The notes under the pieces were generated by a model, which was not told where the DNA came from, ran no database searches, and was given only the letters and a program-made list of their open reading frames with translations. Both the position numbers and the translations under genes were made by a program. Of a stretch of DNA of 62,997 nucleotides, positions 35,080 through 43,545 are shown in pieces (positions within the stretch are counted from its first letter, which is position 1; each line of letters begins with the position of its first letter). The stretch is from Micromonospora endophytica. Its GTDB lineage: Bacteria; Actinomycetota; Actinomycetes; Mycobacteriales; Micromonosporaceae. The stretch covers positions 1 through 62,997 of the forward strand of contig NZ_POTX01000005.1 of the NCBI RefSeq assembly GCF_003236305.1, written 5' to 3'.

Positions 35080-35921
35080 TCCGCGCTCCGCGCCGCACGC
35101 TGACGTGGTGAGGCCGCCGGGGTGATGATCTTCACCTCGTTCGCGGCGAGGGCGTCCCGCAGGCCGGCGGGCGGCATGGTGTCGGTGATCAGATAGTCGG
35201 CGCTGCCCAGCTCGGACACCTGGGCGAAGAGCCTGCGGCCGAACTTGGAGGAGTCGGCGAGGATAGCCACCCGGCCGGCACGCGAAATCATCTCCTGCAT
35301 CATCGCGGCTTCGGCGAGGTTGCTCGTCGTGTAGCCGGCCTCCGTGTCGACCGCGCCGACGCCGATCAGCGCCAGGTCGCAGCTGATGTCCAGTTCGGCG
35401 CCGCCGCCGGCCCGGAAGCTGACCGGCCCGATGGTGGCGAGGGTGAGGGTACGCACCGCGCCGCCGAAGAGGTAGATGTCGCGGATCGCCGTGGGTGGTA
35501 ACGCGCCGGGCACCAGCAGGTTGTTCGTCGCCACGGTGAGGTCCCGGTGTTGGCCGAGGTTGCGGGCGACGGCCAGGGTGGTGGTGCCACCGTTGATCAT
35601 GATCGTCGAGCCGTCCTGGACCACTGTCGCGGCCAGTGCCGCGATCTTCTCCTTCTCCTGCTCCTGAAGGGTGAGGCGCTGGTCGACGGCGCGGTCGGTG
35701 CGGTAGACGGTGGACAGGCTGACGGCACCACCGTACGTGCGTACGAGGACCCCGTCGGCACTGAGCTGATCGAGGTCGCGTCGGACGGTGTCGATGGAGA
35801 CGCTGAAGCGTTCGGCCAGCTCACCGACCGTGACCTGACCGGCGTCGGCGACGTACGCGGCCAACTGCGCCTTGCGCCCGGCAGGCAGATGGCGCTGCCG
35901 CTCGTCCTTGTCGACACCCAT
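35076..35921 (-). CDS. DeoR/GlpR family sugar regulator
   Basis: 281 residues. N-terminal DeoR helix-turn-helix (VTVGELAERFSVSIDTVRRDLDQLSADGVLVRTYGGA) and a C-terminal sugar-phosphate sensing domain with ISOCOT-fold motifs (GSTIMINGGTTTLAVARNL, LALIGVGAVDTEAGYT, ADSSKFGRRLF). It is divergent from the sugar ABC-aldolase-kinase operon at 36191. DeoR-type repressors usually respond to a phosphorylated sugar from the pathway they control, here perhaps a ketose phosphate cleaved by the encoded aldolase. Confidence 0.9.
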   Translation of the reverse strand: MGVDKDERQRHLPAGRKAQLAAYVADAGQVTVGELAERFSVSIDTVRRDLDQLSADGVLVRTYGGAVSLSTVYRTDRAVDQRLTLQEQEKEKIAALAATVVQDGSTIMINGGTTTLAVARNLGQHRDLTVATNNLLVPGALPPTAIRDIYLFGGAVRTLTLATIGPVSFRAGGGAELDISCDLALIGVGAVDTEAGYTTSNLAEAAMMQEMISRAGRVAILADSSKFGRRLFAQVSELGSADYLITDTMPPAGLRDALAANEVKIITPAASPRQRAARSAD

Positions 35922-36109
35922 GCGTCCCCCTTGTCAGTGCGGCAGTATGCCACAACCCCGCGCGAGGTGCGCTGGCCGCCGCAGAGAACAGCATCGGACG
36001 GCACCGGAGGGCGACGTAGACATCCTGCCCAGCACCCAGGCCGCCCGGCGCGGGCCTCATACCCGCCGCACAGCTTTGCCGTAGTTCGCGTTTTCGTGCT
36101 GTTCTCCTC

Positions 36110-36140
36110 TTGTCTTTGCTGGTAACACGTTGCTAACGTG
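36110..36140 (+). promoter_or_regulatory. Promoter and operator of the sugar/aldolase operon
   Basis: TTGTCT (36110-36115), 18-base spacer, TAACGT (36134-36139). A perfect palindrome CACGTT-GCT-AACGTG (36126-36140) covers the -10 box, the expected position for a repressor site. The leader is about 45 nt with GAAGGAG before ATG 36191. The divergent DeoR protein is the first candidate ligand, though the symmetric short palindrome would also suit a LacI-type protein such as the one at 42453. Confidence 0.6.
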
Positions 36141-36190
36141 ACGCCAATCTCGCAGAGAACAGAAGGATCTCGATATCGAAGGAGTTCGCC

Positions 36191-37474
36191 ATGGCGCTTC
36201 CTGCTACCCGGCTGAAGCGAGTGATCGGGGCGGTGACTGCGGCGACGATGGTGGCGTTCGTCGCGGCATGCGGCTCGGACGACACCGCCTCGGACGGCAC
36301 CGTGACGCTGGAGTTCGCCCAGTGGTGGGGCGCCGAACTACCAGCGGGTGAGTTCGACAAAATCATCAATGACTTCACGGCCCAGAACCCGGACATCAAG
36401 ATCAAGCTGCTCAGCGCGCCGTACGCCTCGACCAAGCAGCAGCTGCTCACCGGCGCGGCCTCGAAGACCCTGCCCGACGTGGTGGGTCTCGACGGCGCCT
36501 GGGTCAACGACTTCGCCAAGCAGGGCGCGATCACCGACATCACCAAGCTGATGGCCGACGCCGGCTACGACGACAGTGAGCTGGCCAGCCAGATCCAGCT
36601 CGACGGCAAGACGTACATGATCCCGGTGGTCAACTTCGTCTACCCGCTCTTCGTCAACAAGGACCTGCTCACCGAGGCCGGCGTCGACAAGGTGCCGACC
36701 ACCCGCACGGAGTTCCTCGATGCGGCCAAGAAGATCAGCGCGAGCGGCGGCGACGCCAAGGGCTGGGTGCTCCCGCTCGACACCGCCGTGCCCAACGGCG
36801 TCCAGAACGACGTCATGTCCTGGCTCTGGGCCTCCGGCGGCAGCATGCTGACCGACGATGGCAAGCCGAACCTGACCAGCGCGGAGGTCAAGAGCACCGT
36901 CGAGTTCGTGCAGAGCCTGAATGACGCCGGCGTCATCGCTCCCGGCTCGCTCACCATGAAAGAGCAGGACAAGGTCGAGAAGTTCAGCAACGGCCAGGTC
37001 GGCATGATGATCGACTCACTGGCGCACATCAACCTGATCAAGGAGAACAAGCCGGACCTGAACTTCGAGGTGGCCGCCCTGCCGGCCGAGGACGGCTTCA
37101 CCGGCGAACGCGGCATCCCGTACGCGTCCTGGGGCATCGGCATCTCCGACTCCACCGAGCACAAGGCCGAGGCGTTCAAGTTCGTCTCGTACCTGATGAG
37201 CCAGGAGACGAACGCGAAGCTCAGCACGATCGCCAACGGCTTCCCCGGCAACAAGACCGCGGAACCCGATTTCAGCAACAGCGACCCGCTGTTCAAGGCC
37301 GCCTTCGACATCTACCAGCAGGGCTACCCGGCCAACGAGTTCGTCGGTCTGCCCAAGTCCGAAGACCTGATGCGCAGCTTCGCCGAGCAGCTGCAGCTCG
37401 TGTTGACCGGCAAGACGAGCGTCGACGAGGCCCTCGCCAAGGCGCAGGAGAACTGGTCCTCGGTCATCGAGTAG
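36191..37474 (+). CDS. Sugar ABC transporter substrate-binding lipoprotein
   Basis: 427 residues. Lipoprotein signal with lipobox FVAAC (GAVTAATMVAFVAACGSDD), then a family 1 extracellular sugar-binding fold (LEFAQWWGAELPAGEFDKIINDFTAQNPDIKIK, WVNDFAKQGAITDITKL, NGQVGMMIDSLAHINLIKENKP). It binds a mono- or oligosaccharide for the two permeases encoded next. No ATPase gene is in the operon, so a shared MsiK-type ATPase elsewhere is probably used, as is common in actinomycetes. Confidence 0.92.
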   Translation: MALPATRLKRVIGAVTAATMVAFVAACGSDDTASDGTVTLEFAQWWGAELPAGEFDKIINDFTAQNPDIKIKLLSAPYASTKQQLLTGAASKTLPDVVGLDGAWVNDFAKQGAITDITKLMADAGYDDSELASQIQLDGKTYMIPVVNFVYPLFVNKDLLTEAGVDKVPTTRTEFLDAAKKISASGGDAKGWVLPLDTAVPNGVQNDVMSWLWASGGSMLTDDGKPNLTSAEVKSTVEFVQSLNDAGVIAPGSLTMKEQDKVEKFSNGQVGMMIDSLAHINLIKENKPDLNFEVAALPAEDGFTGERGIPYASWGIGISDSTEHKAEAFKFVSYLMSQETNAKLSTIANGFPGNKTAEPDFSNSDPLFKAAFDIYQQGYPANEFVGLPKSEDLMRSFAEQLQLVLTGKTSVDEALAKAQENWSSVIE

Positions 37475-37530
37475 CCCGCCCCGGGCGCCGCGCCGGCCCG
37501 CCGGCGCGGCGCCCGACCAAGGAGACAGCC

Positions 37531-38466
37531 ATGACTCTGACAGCACCGGAGACCTCGACTCGGGCCGCGCCGGCCGTCCCCGGGCGGTCCCGCTCCACGT
37601 TGACCCGGCGCCTGGTCCCGTACGGCTACCTGTCCCCCACTGTGCTGCTGATCGTGGTCCTGATGGTGGTCCCCATCGTCATGGTGATCGGCTACTCGTT
37701 CCGGGACAACGTGATCGTCCAGGAGAACTCGGTGTTCGCCGGGTTCGCCAACTACACGAAGGTGCTCACCGACCCGAGCTTCCTGTCCGCGCTCAAGAAC
37801 ACCGCCATCTTCATCTCGGTCAGCACCGCGGCGCACCTGGTCCTCGGGCTCGCCTTCGCGATGATGCTCAACAGTCCGCTGCTCGGCGGCGTCACCAAGG
37901 CCATCTTCCGGATCGTCTACATCCTGCCCTGGCTGTTCACGATCGCGGTGATCGCCGTCATCTGGCGGCTGCTGCTCGACCCGGCCGGCGTGGTCAACCA
38001 CGTGCTCCAGACCCTGGGCCTCATCGAGCAGGGGGTGAACTGGTTCAGCGACCCGAGCATGGCGCTCTGGGCGGTGAGCTTCGTCAACATCTGGGCCGGC
38101 TACCCGTTCTTCATGATCAGCCTGCTGGCCGCCTTGCAGGGCATCCCCGGCGACCTGTACGAGGCCGCCGCGGTCGACGGCACCAACTGGTTCCAGCGGT
38201 TCGTGCACGTCACGCTGCCCCAGCTCCGGCCGGTGATCATCAGTATGGCGGTGCTCGACCTGATCTGGACCTCGCACCAGTTCGCACTGATCTGGATGAC
38301 CACCGGAGGTGGACCGCTGAACTCCACCGAGATGCTCAGCACCTTCACCTACAAGCAGGCGTTCAGCGAGTACGAGTTCGCCACCGCGTCCGCCGCCGCC
38401 GTGATCGTCCTGCTGCTCACCATGGTGCTTGCCTTCTTCTACGTACGCTCGCAAAGGGAGCGGTGA
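37531..38466 (+). CDS. Sugar ABC transporter permease (MalF type)
   Basis: 311 residues with six membrane segments, the first at about 30-52 (LSPTVLLIVVLMVVPIVMVIGYSF). The EAA loop reads EAAAVDGTNWFQRFVHVTLPQLRPVI near residue 210. It pairs with the MalG-type permease three bases downstream. CAAGGAGACAGCC precedes the ATG. Confidence 0.92.
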   Translation: MTLTAPETSTRAAPAVPGRSRSTLTRRLVPYGYLSPTVLLIVVLMVVPIVMVIGYSFRDNVIVQENSVFAGFANYTKVLTDPSFLSALKNTAIFISVSTAAHLVLGLAFAMMLNSPLLGGVTKAIFRIVYILPWLFTIAVIAVIWRLLLDPAGVVNHVLQTLGLIEQGVNWFSDPSMALWAVSFVNIWAGYPFFMISLLAALQGIPGDLYEAAAVDGTNWFQRFVHVTLPQLRPVIISMAVLDLIWTSHQFALIWMTTGGGPLNSTEMLSTFTYKQAFSEYEFATASAAAVIVLLLTMVLAFFYVRSQRER

Positions 38467-38469
38467 GAC

Positions 38470-39312
38470 ATGACCACCGTCAAGATGCGGCGTACCTTCG
38501 CGAAAGTCGGCGTCGTCAGCGGCCTGGTCGTCGGCGGGCTCTTCGCCGGCCTGCCGGTCCTGTGGCTGCTCTCCACCTCGTTCAAGAACAACGGCGAGGT
38601 CTTCCAGAACCCGCCGCAGCTCATCACCGAGGGCTTCTCGTTCGACGCCTACCGCGCGATCCTGGGCGACGGCGCCCAGCTGCGCTTCTTCCTCAACAGC
38701 TACATCGTCGCCATCGCGGTGACCATCCTGACGCTGCTGGTGGCCATCCTGGCCGGGTACGCCTTCAGCCGCTTCACGTTCCCCTTCAAGAAGACCATCA
38801 ACGCGGTGATCGTCAGCGTCCAGGCGGTGCCGCCGATCACGCTCGTCATCCCGTACTTCGGGCTCATCGTGGCGCTCGGGCTGTACGACACCTATCTCGG
38901 TCTGATCCTCACGCACATGGTGTTCACCCTCCCGTACGCGATCATCATGATCACCGCGTACCTGAACACGCTGCCGCGTGAACTGGACGAGTCGGTGAAG
39001 GTCGACGGGGGCAGCGGTTGGACCGCGCTGTGGCGGATCCTGGTGCCGACCGCGGTGCCCGGCCTGATCGCGGTCGGTGTCTACACGTTCATGATCTCGT
39101 GGAACGAGTACCTGTTCGCGCTCACGCTGACCCGCACCGACGAGATGCGGACGGTGCCCATCGGCATCCAGCTGCTCATGGGCCAGCACTCGTACGAGTG
39201 GAACCAGATGATGGCGATGAGCGTCCTCGGCTCCATTCCCGTCCTCCTTCTCTTCCTCTTCTTCCAGCGGCGGTTCATCGGCGGGCTCACCGCCGGAGCT
39301 GTGAAGGCATGA
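38470..39312 (+). CDS. Sugar ABC transporter permease (MalG type)
   Basis: 280 residues, six membrane segments (VGVVSGLVVGGLFAGLPVLWLLS first). EAA-type loop DESVKVDGGSGWTALWRILVPTAVPGLI near residue 178. It starts three bases after the MalF-type stop and completes the importer. The C-terminus FQRRFIGGLTAGAVKA is the usual ending of this subfamily. Confidence 0.92.
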   Translation: MTTVKMRRTFAKVGVVSGLVVGGLFAGLPVLWLLSTSFKNNGEVFQNPPQLITEGFSFDAYRAILGDGAQLRFFLNSYIVAIAVTILTLLVAILAGYAFSRFTFPFKKTINAVIVSVQAVPPITLVIPYFGLIVALGLYDTYLGLILTHMVFTLPYAIIMITAYLNTLPRELDESVKVDGGSGWTALWRILVPTAVPGLIAVGVYTFMISWNEYLFALTLTRTDEMRTVPIGIQLLMGQHSYEWNQMMAMSVLGSIPVLLLFLFFQRRFIGGLTAGAVKA

Positions 39313-39361
39313 CCCGACCGGCAACCCCTGACCCAACCGGCAACAAAGGAGAAATTCGGAA

Positions 39362-40225
39362 ATGCTGATCACCGGCAAGGCGATCCTCGACGTCGCCAAC
39401 GCGCACAGTTTCGCCGTGCCCGCCTTCAACATCAGCGACTGGGCGATGTTCAAGGGCATCGTGGAGGTCAGCGAGGAGACGGACGCTCCCCTGATCGTCG
39501 CGATCCACCCGGACGAGGTGCGGCACATCGGGCGCGAAATGGTCACCGGCATCATCGAGCGGTCGCACAATTCGAGCGTCCCGATCGCGATCCACTGGGA
39601 TCACGGCGCCACCTACGAGCAACTCCTGGAGGCGGTCCAGTTCGGCTTCACCTCGGTGATGATCGACGGCTCGCTGAAGCCGTTCGAAGAGAACGTCGCC
39701 ATCACCAAGCGGGTCACCGACTCGGCGCACGTCGTCGGCGTGTCAGTGGAGGGTGAGCTGGGCACGATCGGCGGGAACGACAGCTACGCGGAAGCGGGCG
39801 CTGCGGAGATCATCTACACCGATCCCGACGATGCGGTCACCTTCGTCGAGCGGACCGGCGTGGACAGCCTCGCCATCGCGATCGGCACCTTCCACGGCAT
39901 GTACCCGGCGCACCTCAAGCCGGAGCTGAAGCTCGACCTGCTCAAGGAGATCAAGAGCCGGGTGCAGATCCCGCTGGTGCTGCACGGCGGCTCCGGTAAC
40001 CCGGACGACGAGATCCGCGAGGCCGCGCAGATCGGCATCAACAAGATCAACATCTCGACCGACATCAAGCTCGCCTACCACGCCAAGATGCGCGAGGTGC
40101 TCGGCAACGACCCGAAGACGCGCGAGCCCAACGCCATCCAGCCCGCCTGCATCGACGCCATGAAGGTGGTCGCCGCCCAGAAGATCGAGCTGTTCGGCGC
40201 CGCCGGCAAGGGCTCGCTCTACTGA
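39362..40225 (+). CDS. Class II ketose-bisphosphate aldolase (GatY/KbaY/Fba family)
   Basis: 287 residues. The catalytic Asp and first zinc histidine sit in IHWDHGATY (most homologues have LDHG), a glutamate in VEGELGTIGG, and further zinc histidines in GTFHGMYP and VLHGGSGNPD. INKINISTDIK binds the phosphate. The enzyme cleaves a ketose 1,6-bisphosphate (fructose- or tagatose-type) to dihydroxyacetone phosphate and an aldehyde. The WDHG variant and the neighbouring ADP-type kinase suggest a substrate other than the glycolytic one. GGAG precedes the ATG. Confidence 0.88.
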   Translation: MLITGKAILDVANAHSFAVPAFNISDWAMFKGIVEVSEETDAPLIVAIHPDEVRHIGREMVTGIIERSHNSSVPIAIHWDHGATYEQLLEAVQFGFTSVMIDGSLKPFEENVAITKRVTDSAHVVGVSVEGELGTIGGNDSYAEAGAAEIIYTDPDDAVTFVERTGVDSLAIAIGTFHGMYPAHLKPELKLDLLKEIKSRVQIPLVLHGGSGNPDDEIREAAQIGINKINISTDIKLAYHAKMREVLGNDPKTREPNAIQPACIDAMKVVAAQKIELFGAAGKGSLY

Positions 40226-40226
40226 C

Positions 40227-41444
40227 ATGGCGGACGCGTCCCGTGTGCTCCTCGGCCTCGGCGGTTGTGTCGACTACGAGCTGAAGCTGACCGCCGACGT
40301 CCTGCAACAGCTCGTCGCCGACTACGGCATCGTCGCCGCGGAACTGATCTCGCCAGCCACGGTGACGAGCGAACGGGACCTGGTGGTGTCGATCCTCGGC
40401 TACCTCGCCCGGGGCGGCGGCGGCGAGCACTTCGTCGCCTCCGCCCCGGCGCTGGAGACCTTCGCCGGCCGGTTCCCGCACCGGGTGGCACTCGGGGGCA
40501 CGTCGGTACGGGCCGGGATCCTGATGAGCCGGCTGGGCATACCGTCGACGCTGCACCTGGTGAGCGTCAACGACACCGTCCGCACCCTGCTGCCGGCCGG
40601 CGGTGACTACTTCTCCAGCAGCGTCGAGGACACCTACCACCCCCACCTGATCGTCCAGTACGACCAGGGCCTGCGGATCCGCGCCGGCGACCTCGACCTC
40701 ACCGCGCCGTACCCGAACCGGCTGATCTACGTCAACGACCCGGCCAACAGCGACCTGCTGCTCAGCGGCGACCTCGGCGACCGGCTCAGCACCGCGGACG
40801 TGTTCCTGATCTCCGGCTTCAACGCCATGCGCTCCGCAACCCAACTCGCGCACCGGCTCACCGAGCTGCGCACCCACATGCGGCGGCTGCCGACCGGGGC
40901 GGTGACCTACTTCGAGGACGCCGCGTACCACGAGCCCGCGTTCAGCCGCCAGGTCCGCGACACGCTGCTCGACGCGATCGACGTGTACGGGCTCAACGAG
41001 GACGAGTTGCAGTCGTACCTCGGGCATCCGGTCGACCTGCTGTCCCCGGCGGAGGTCGCGGCGGCGCTCACCGAGGTACGCGCGCTCATCCCCGTACCGA
41101 CGCTGGTCCTGCACACGAAGTACTGGGCGGTCACGCTCGGCTCCGCCGCCTCCCGGTACGCCGACGCGCTCGACACCGGCACCGTCATGGCCGCCGTCCG
41201 CTACTGCCACGGTGACGACTTCACCGACTCCGATATCGCCCGGCTACGCCGGCAACCCCGCCGGCCCGAGTCGGTGACCTTCGCCGCAGCGCTGCACACC
41301 CGGATGGGCGACACGGTCCACTGCGTCCCCGGGTTCGCACTCGACGTCCGCAACCCCACCACCGTCGGGCTGGGCGACACCTTCGTCGGCGGCTTCCTCG
41401 CCGCGCTCGCGCGGACAGAAGTTGATTGGACCGCAGAGCGATGA
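40227..41444 (+). CDS. ADP-dependent phosphofructokinase/glucokinase family protein
   Basis: 405 residues starting one base after the aldolase stop. Family marks: FISGFNAM near residue 196, the NxxE-type GLNEDEL near 255, the catalytic GxGD motif as VGLGDTFVGGFLAAL near the end, and a GGTSVRAGIL sugar-binding region near 92. This group uses ADP rather than ATP to phosphorylate glucose or fructose 6-phosphate and is best known from archaea; bacterial members are few and mostly untested. Between an aldolase and a ManA-like isomerase, a sugar-phosphate kinase role feeding the aldolase is the simple model. Confidence 0.82.
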   Translation: MADASRVLLGLGGCVDYELKLTADVLQQLVADYGIVAAELISPATVTSERDLVVSILGYLARGGGGEHFVASAPALETFAGRFPHRVALGGTSVRAGILMSRLGIPSTLHLVSVNDTVRTLLPAGGDYFSSSVEDTYHPHLIVQYDQGLRIRAGDLDLTAPYPNRLIYVNDPANSDLLLSGDLGDRLSTADVFLISGFNAMRSATQLAHRLTELRTHMRRLPTGAVTYFEDAAYHEPAFSRQVRDTLLDAIDVYGLNEDELQSYLGHPVDLLSPAEVAAALTEVRALIPVPTLVLHTKYWAVTLGSAASRYADALDTGTVMAAVRYCHGDDFTDSDIARLRRQPRRPESVTFAAALHTRMGDTVHCVPGFALDVRNPTTVGLGDTFVGGFLAALARTEVDWTAER

Positions 41445-42391
41445 CAGTTGAAGTGCTGCCCGCCAACCAGCCGGAGACGTTCTACCGGGGTGCCGGCCGG
41501 ATCGCCGGATTCCGTAACGTTCCCGCGCTACCCGACCGCCCCGAGGACTGGGTGGGCTCGGTGACCACCCGGTTCGGGCTGGGCCCGTCCGGGCTGTCCA
41601 CCCTCTCCGACGGGCGCGTGCTCGCGGAGGCGATCACCGCCGATCCGCGCTGGTGGCTCGGTCCGGAGCGCACCGACACCGGCGTGCTGGTCAAGCTGCT
41701 CGACGCCGGCCAGCGACTGCCGCTGCACGTACACCCGGACCGCCGCTTCGCCACCGCCCACCTGGCCTCGCCGTACGGAAAGACCGAAGCCTGGGTGATC
41801 GTCTCGGCCCGCCCCGGCGCGTACGTCCACCTCGGCTTCGCCCGGGACGTGCCCGCCGACGAACTGGCCGGCTGGGTGAGCGGGCAGCGGACCGCGCAGA
41901 TGCTCGACGCCACGAACAAGATCCCGGTGTCGGCCGGCGACGCGATCCTCTGCCCGGCCGGGCTGCCGCACGCGATCGGTGACGGCATCCTGCTGGTCGA
42001 GGTCCAGGAGCCGACCGACTTCTCGGTGCTGCTCGAATACGAGAACTTCGGCCTCACCGACGGCCATCTCGGTCTCGGCTACGACCTGGCCCTGCGATGT
42101 GTCGACCGGGGCCGGTGGACACCGGAGCGTCTCGACCGCCTGCGGGGCGGGCAGCGACTCCTGCCCGAGGCCGCCGACGAGTTCTTCGCCGCCCACCGGC
42201 TGCACGGCGGTGACCGGCTGGAGCAGGGCTTCAGCGTCCTGGTCGTGGTGGCAGGCGAGGGCCGGCTGACCGGCGAGCAGGACGACCTGTCGCTGCGGCG
42301 GGGAGACACCCTGCTGGTTCCGTACGCCGCCGGCCCGCTGCGCGTGGACGGTGACCTCGAGGTGATCCGCCTGGCGGCAGCAGCACCCTGA
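41441..42391 (+). CDS. Class I mannose-6-phosphate isomerase-like protein
   Basis: 316 residues. ATG 41441 overlaps the kinase stop (ATGA). The cupin metal site is visible: LPLHVHPDRRF, KTEAWVI and PAGLPHAIGDG provide the histidines and glutamate, as in ManA. A second cupin-like C-terminal region (GFSVLVVVAGEGRLTGEQDDLSLRRGDTLLVP) follows. It would interconvert an aldose and ketose phosphate. As last gene of the operon it completes import, isomerisation, phosphorylation and cleavage. Confidence 0.87.
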   Translation: MTVEVLPANQPETFYRGAGRIAGFRNVPALPDRPEDWVGSVTTRFGLGPSGLSTLSDGRVLAEAITADPRWWLGPERTDTGVLVKLLDAGQRLPLHVHPDRRFATAHLASPYGKTEAWVIVSARPGAYVHLGFARDVPADELAGWVSGQRTAQMLDATNKIPVSAGDAILCPAGLPHAIGDGILLVEVQEPTDFSVLLEYENFGLTDGHLGLGYDLALRCVDRGRWTPERLDRLRGGQRLLPEAADEFFAAHRLHGGDRLEQGFSVLVVVAGEGRLTGEQDDLSLRRGDTLLVPYAAGPLRVDGDLEVIRLAAAAP

Positions 42392-42452
42392 CTTCCCTCA
42401 CCCAGAAGGCGGGTCGCCGATGCCCGCACGCTTGACGCTCACGCGGACAAGT

Positions 42453-43529
42453 TCACGAACGTTTGACGCCGTGGCGGGGCGCGGCGACGGTCGGGGCCAG
42501 GGTGTGTGCGCAGGGCAGCAGCACCTGCCGCTCGTGTTCGCCGGTCGGGTCGTTGAGCAGAGCGGCGAGCATGCGTACGGCGCGTCGGCCCATCGCGTTG
42601 CGGGGGATGTTCAGCGACGCCCATCGGCTGGGGCCGAACTCACCGCCCGGGTCGTCGACGAGCAGCACGACGGACAGGTCGGCGGGGATGTCCAGCCCGC
42701 GGAGGCTGGCCATCGCGGCCAGGACTCGCAGCAGGCTGACGGACTCGACCAGGACCGCGGTGGCTCCGCCGGTGATCGCGGTGTCCAGCCACTGCGCGGT
42801 GAGCTGGTCGGGATGGGTGAACGCCGGGGCGGGGACCGGCAGGCCGAAGCGGTCCAGGGCGGCGGCGAAGCCGTCCCAGCGGTCCACCTGGGGTTCGTGT
42901 CGGGTGGCCTCGCCGAGGTAGGCGAAGCCACGGTGGCCGAGTGCGACGAGGTCGTCGACGATCCGGCCGGTGGCCGAGCGGTAGTCGCCACCGATGTAGC
43001 AGATGTCGACGCCGGCCATCTCCCGCCGGCCGATATAGACGTAGGGGTGGCCGTCCTGGGCGAGCCGAAGCAGGTCGTCGCGGTTGGCGTGGTGGCCGAG
43101 CAGGACACTGCCGGCCGCCTGGCCCAGTGCGTTGACGCCGTCGCGGTAGATCCGGCGCACGCCGTTCTCGTCGCGGGCGGCGGTGAACAGCACGAGGTTG
43201 CAGCCTTCGACCCCGGCCTGCTCTTCGATGCCCTGGAGGAACTCGAAGTAGTAGTCACCGGCGCTGGTGGGGAAGATCGGCTCGAAGGTGTGCACTCCCA
43301 TCAGGTACGGCGCGACGGTGCGTCGTTCGAGGCCGGCCCGTGCCTGGCTGCCGTTGGTGGTCTGGTAGCCAAGGCGACGTGCGATGCCGAGCACCCGGCG
43401 TTGGGTGTCCGGTGAGATCCGGCTGACGTCGCCCGCGCCACGCAGCACCATGGACACGGTGGACTGTGACACACCGGCCTCGCGAGCGATGTCGGCCTGC
43501 CGCGAGGTCCGCCCCCGTCGATTACTCAC
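42453..43529 (-). CDS. LacI family transcriptional regulator
   Basis: 358 residues. N-terminal LacI helix-turn-helix (RQADIAREAGVSQSTVSMVLRGAGDVSRISPDTQRRVLGIARRLGY), then a periplasmic-binding-type sensor (LMGVHTFEPIFPTSAGDYYFEFLQGIEEQAG, VALGHRGFAYLG). It lies 16 bases after the FAD oxidoreductase ending at 43546 and is probably co-transcribed with it. It is the only regulator in the 42-58 kb glycan region and so the likely controller of both the leftward and rightward operons from the 45.1-45.3 kb gap. Confidence 0.9.
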   Translation of the reverse strand: MSNRRGRTSRQADIAREAGVSQSTVSMVLRGAGDVSRISPDTQRRVLGIARRLGYQTTNGSQARAGLERRTVAPYLMGVHTFEPIFPTSAGDYYFEFLQGIEEQAGVEGCNLVLFTAARDENGVRRIYRDGVNALGQAAGSVLLGHHANRDDLLRLAQDGHPYVYIGRREMAGVDICYIGGDYRSATGRIVDDLVALGHRGFAYLGEATRHEPQVDRWDGFAAALDRFGLPVPAPAFTHPDQLTAQWLDTAITGGATAVLVESVSLLRVLAAMASLRGLDIPADLSVVLLVDDPGGEFGPSRWASLNIPRNAMGRRAVRMLAALLNDPTGEHERQVLLPCAHTLAPTVAAPRHGVKRS

Positions 43530-43545
43530 GCCGTTTCCTCTCCGG

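Noticed and set aside
37324..39570. 748-residue antisense open frame across the sugar permease genes
   Set aside because: It is rich in His/Asp/Arg/Gly with no domain and lies opposite two certain permeases. It is a high-GC shadow frame.
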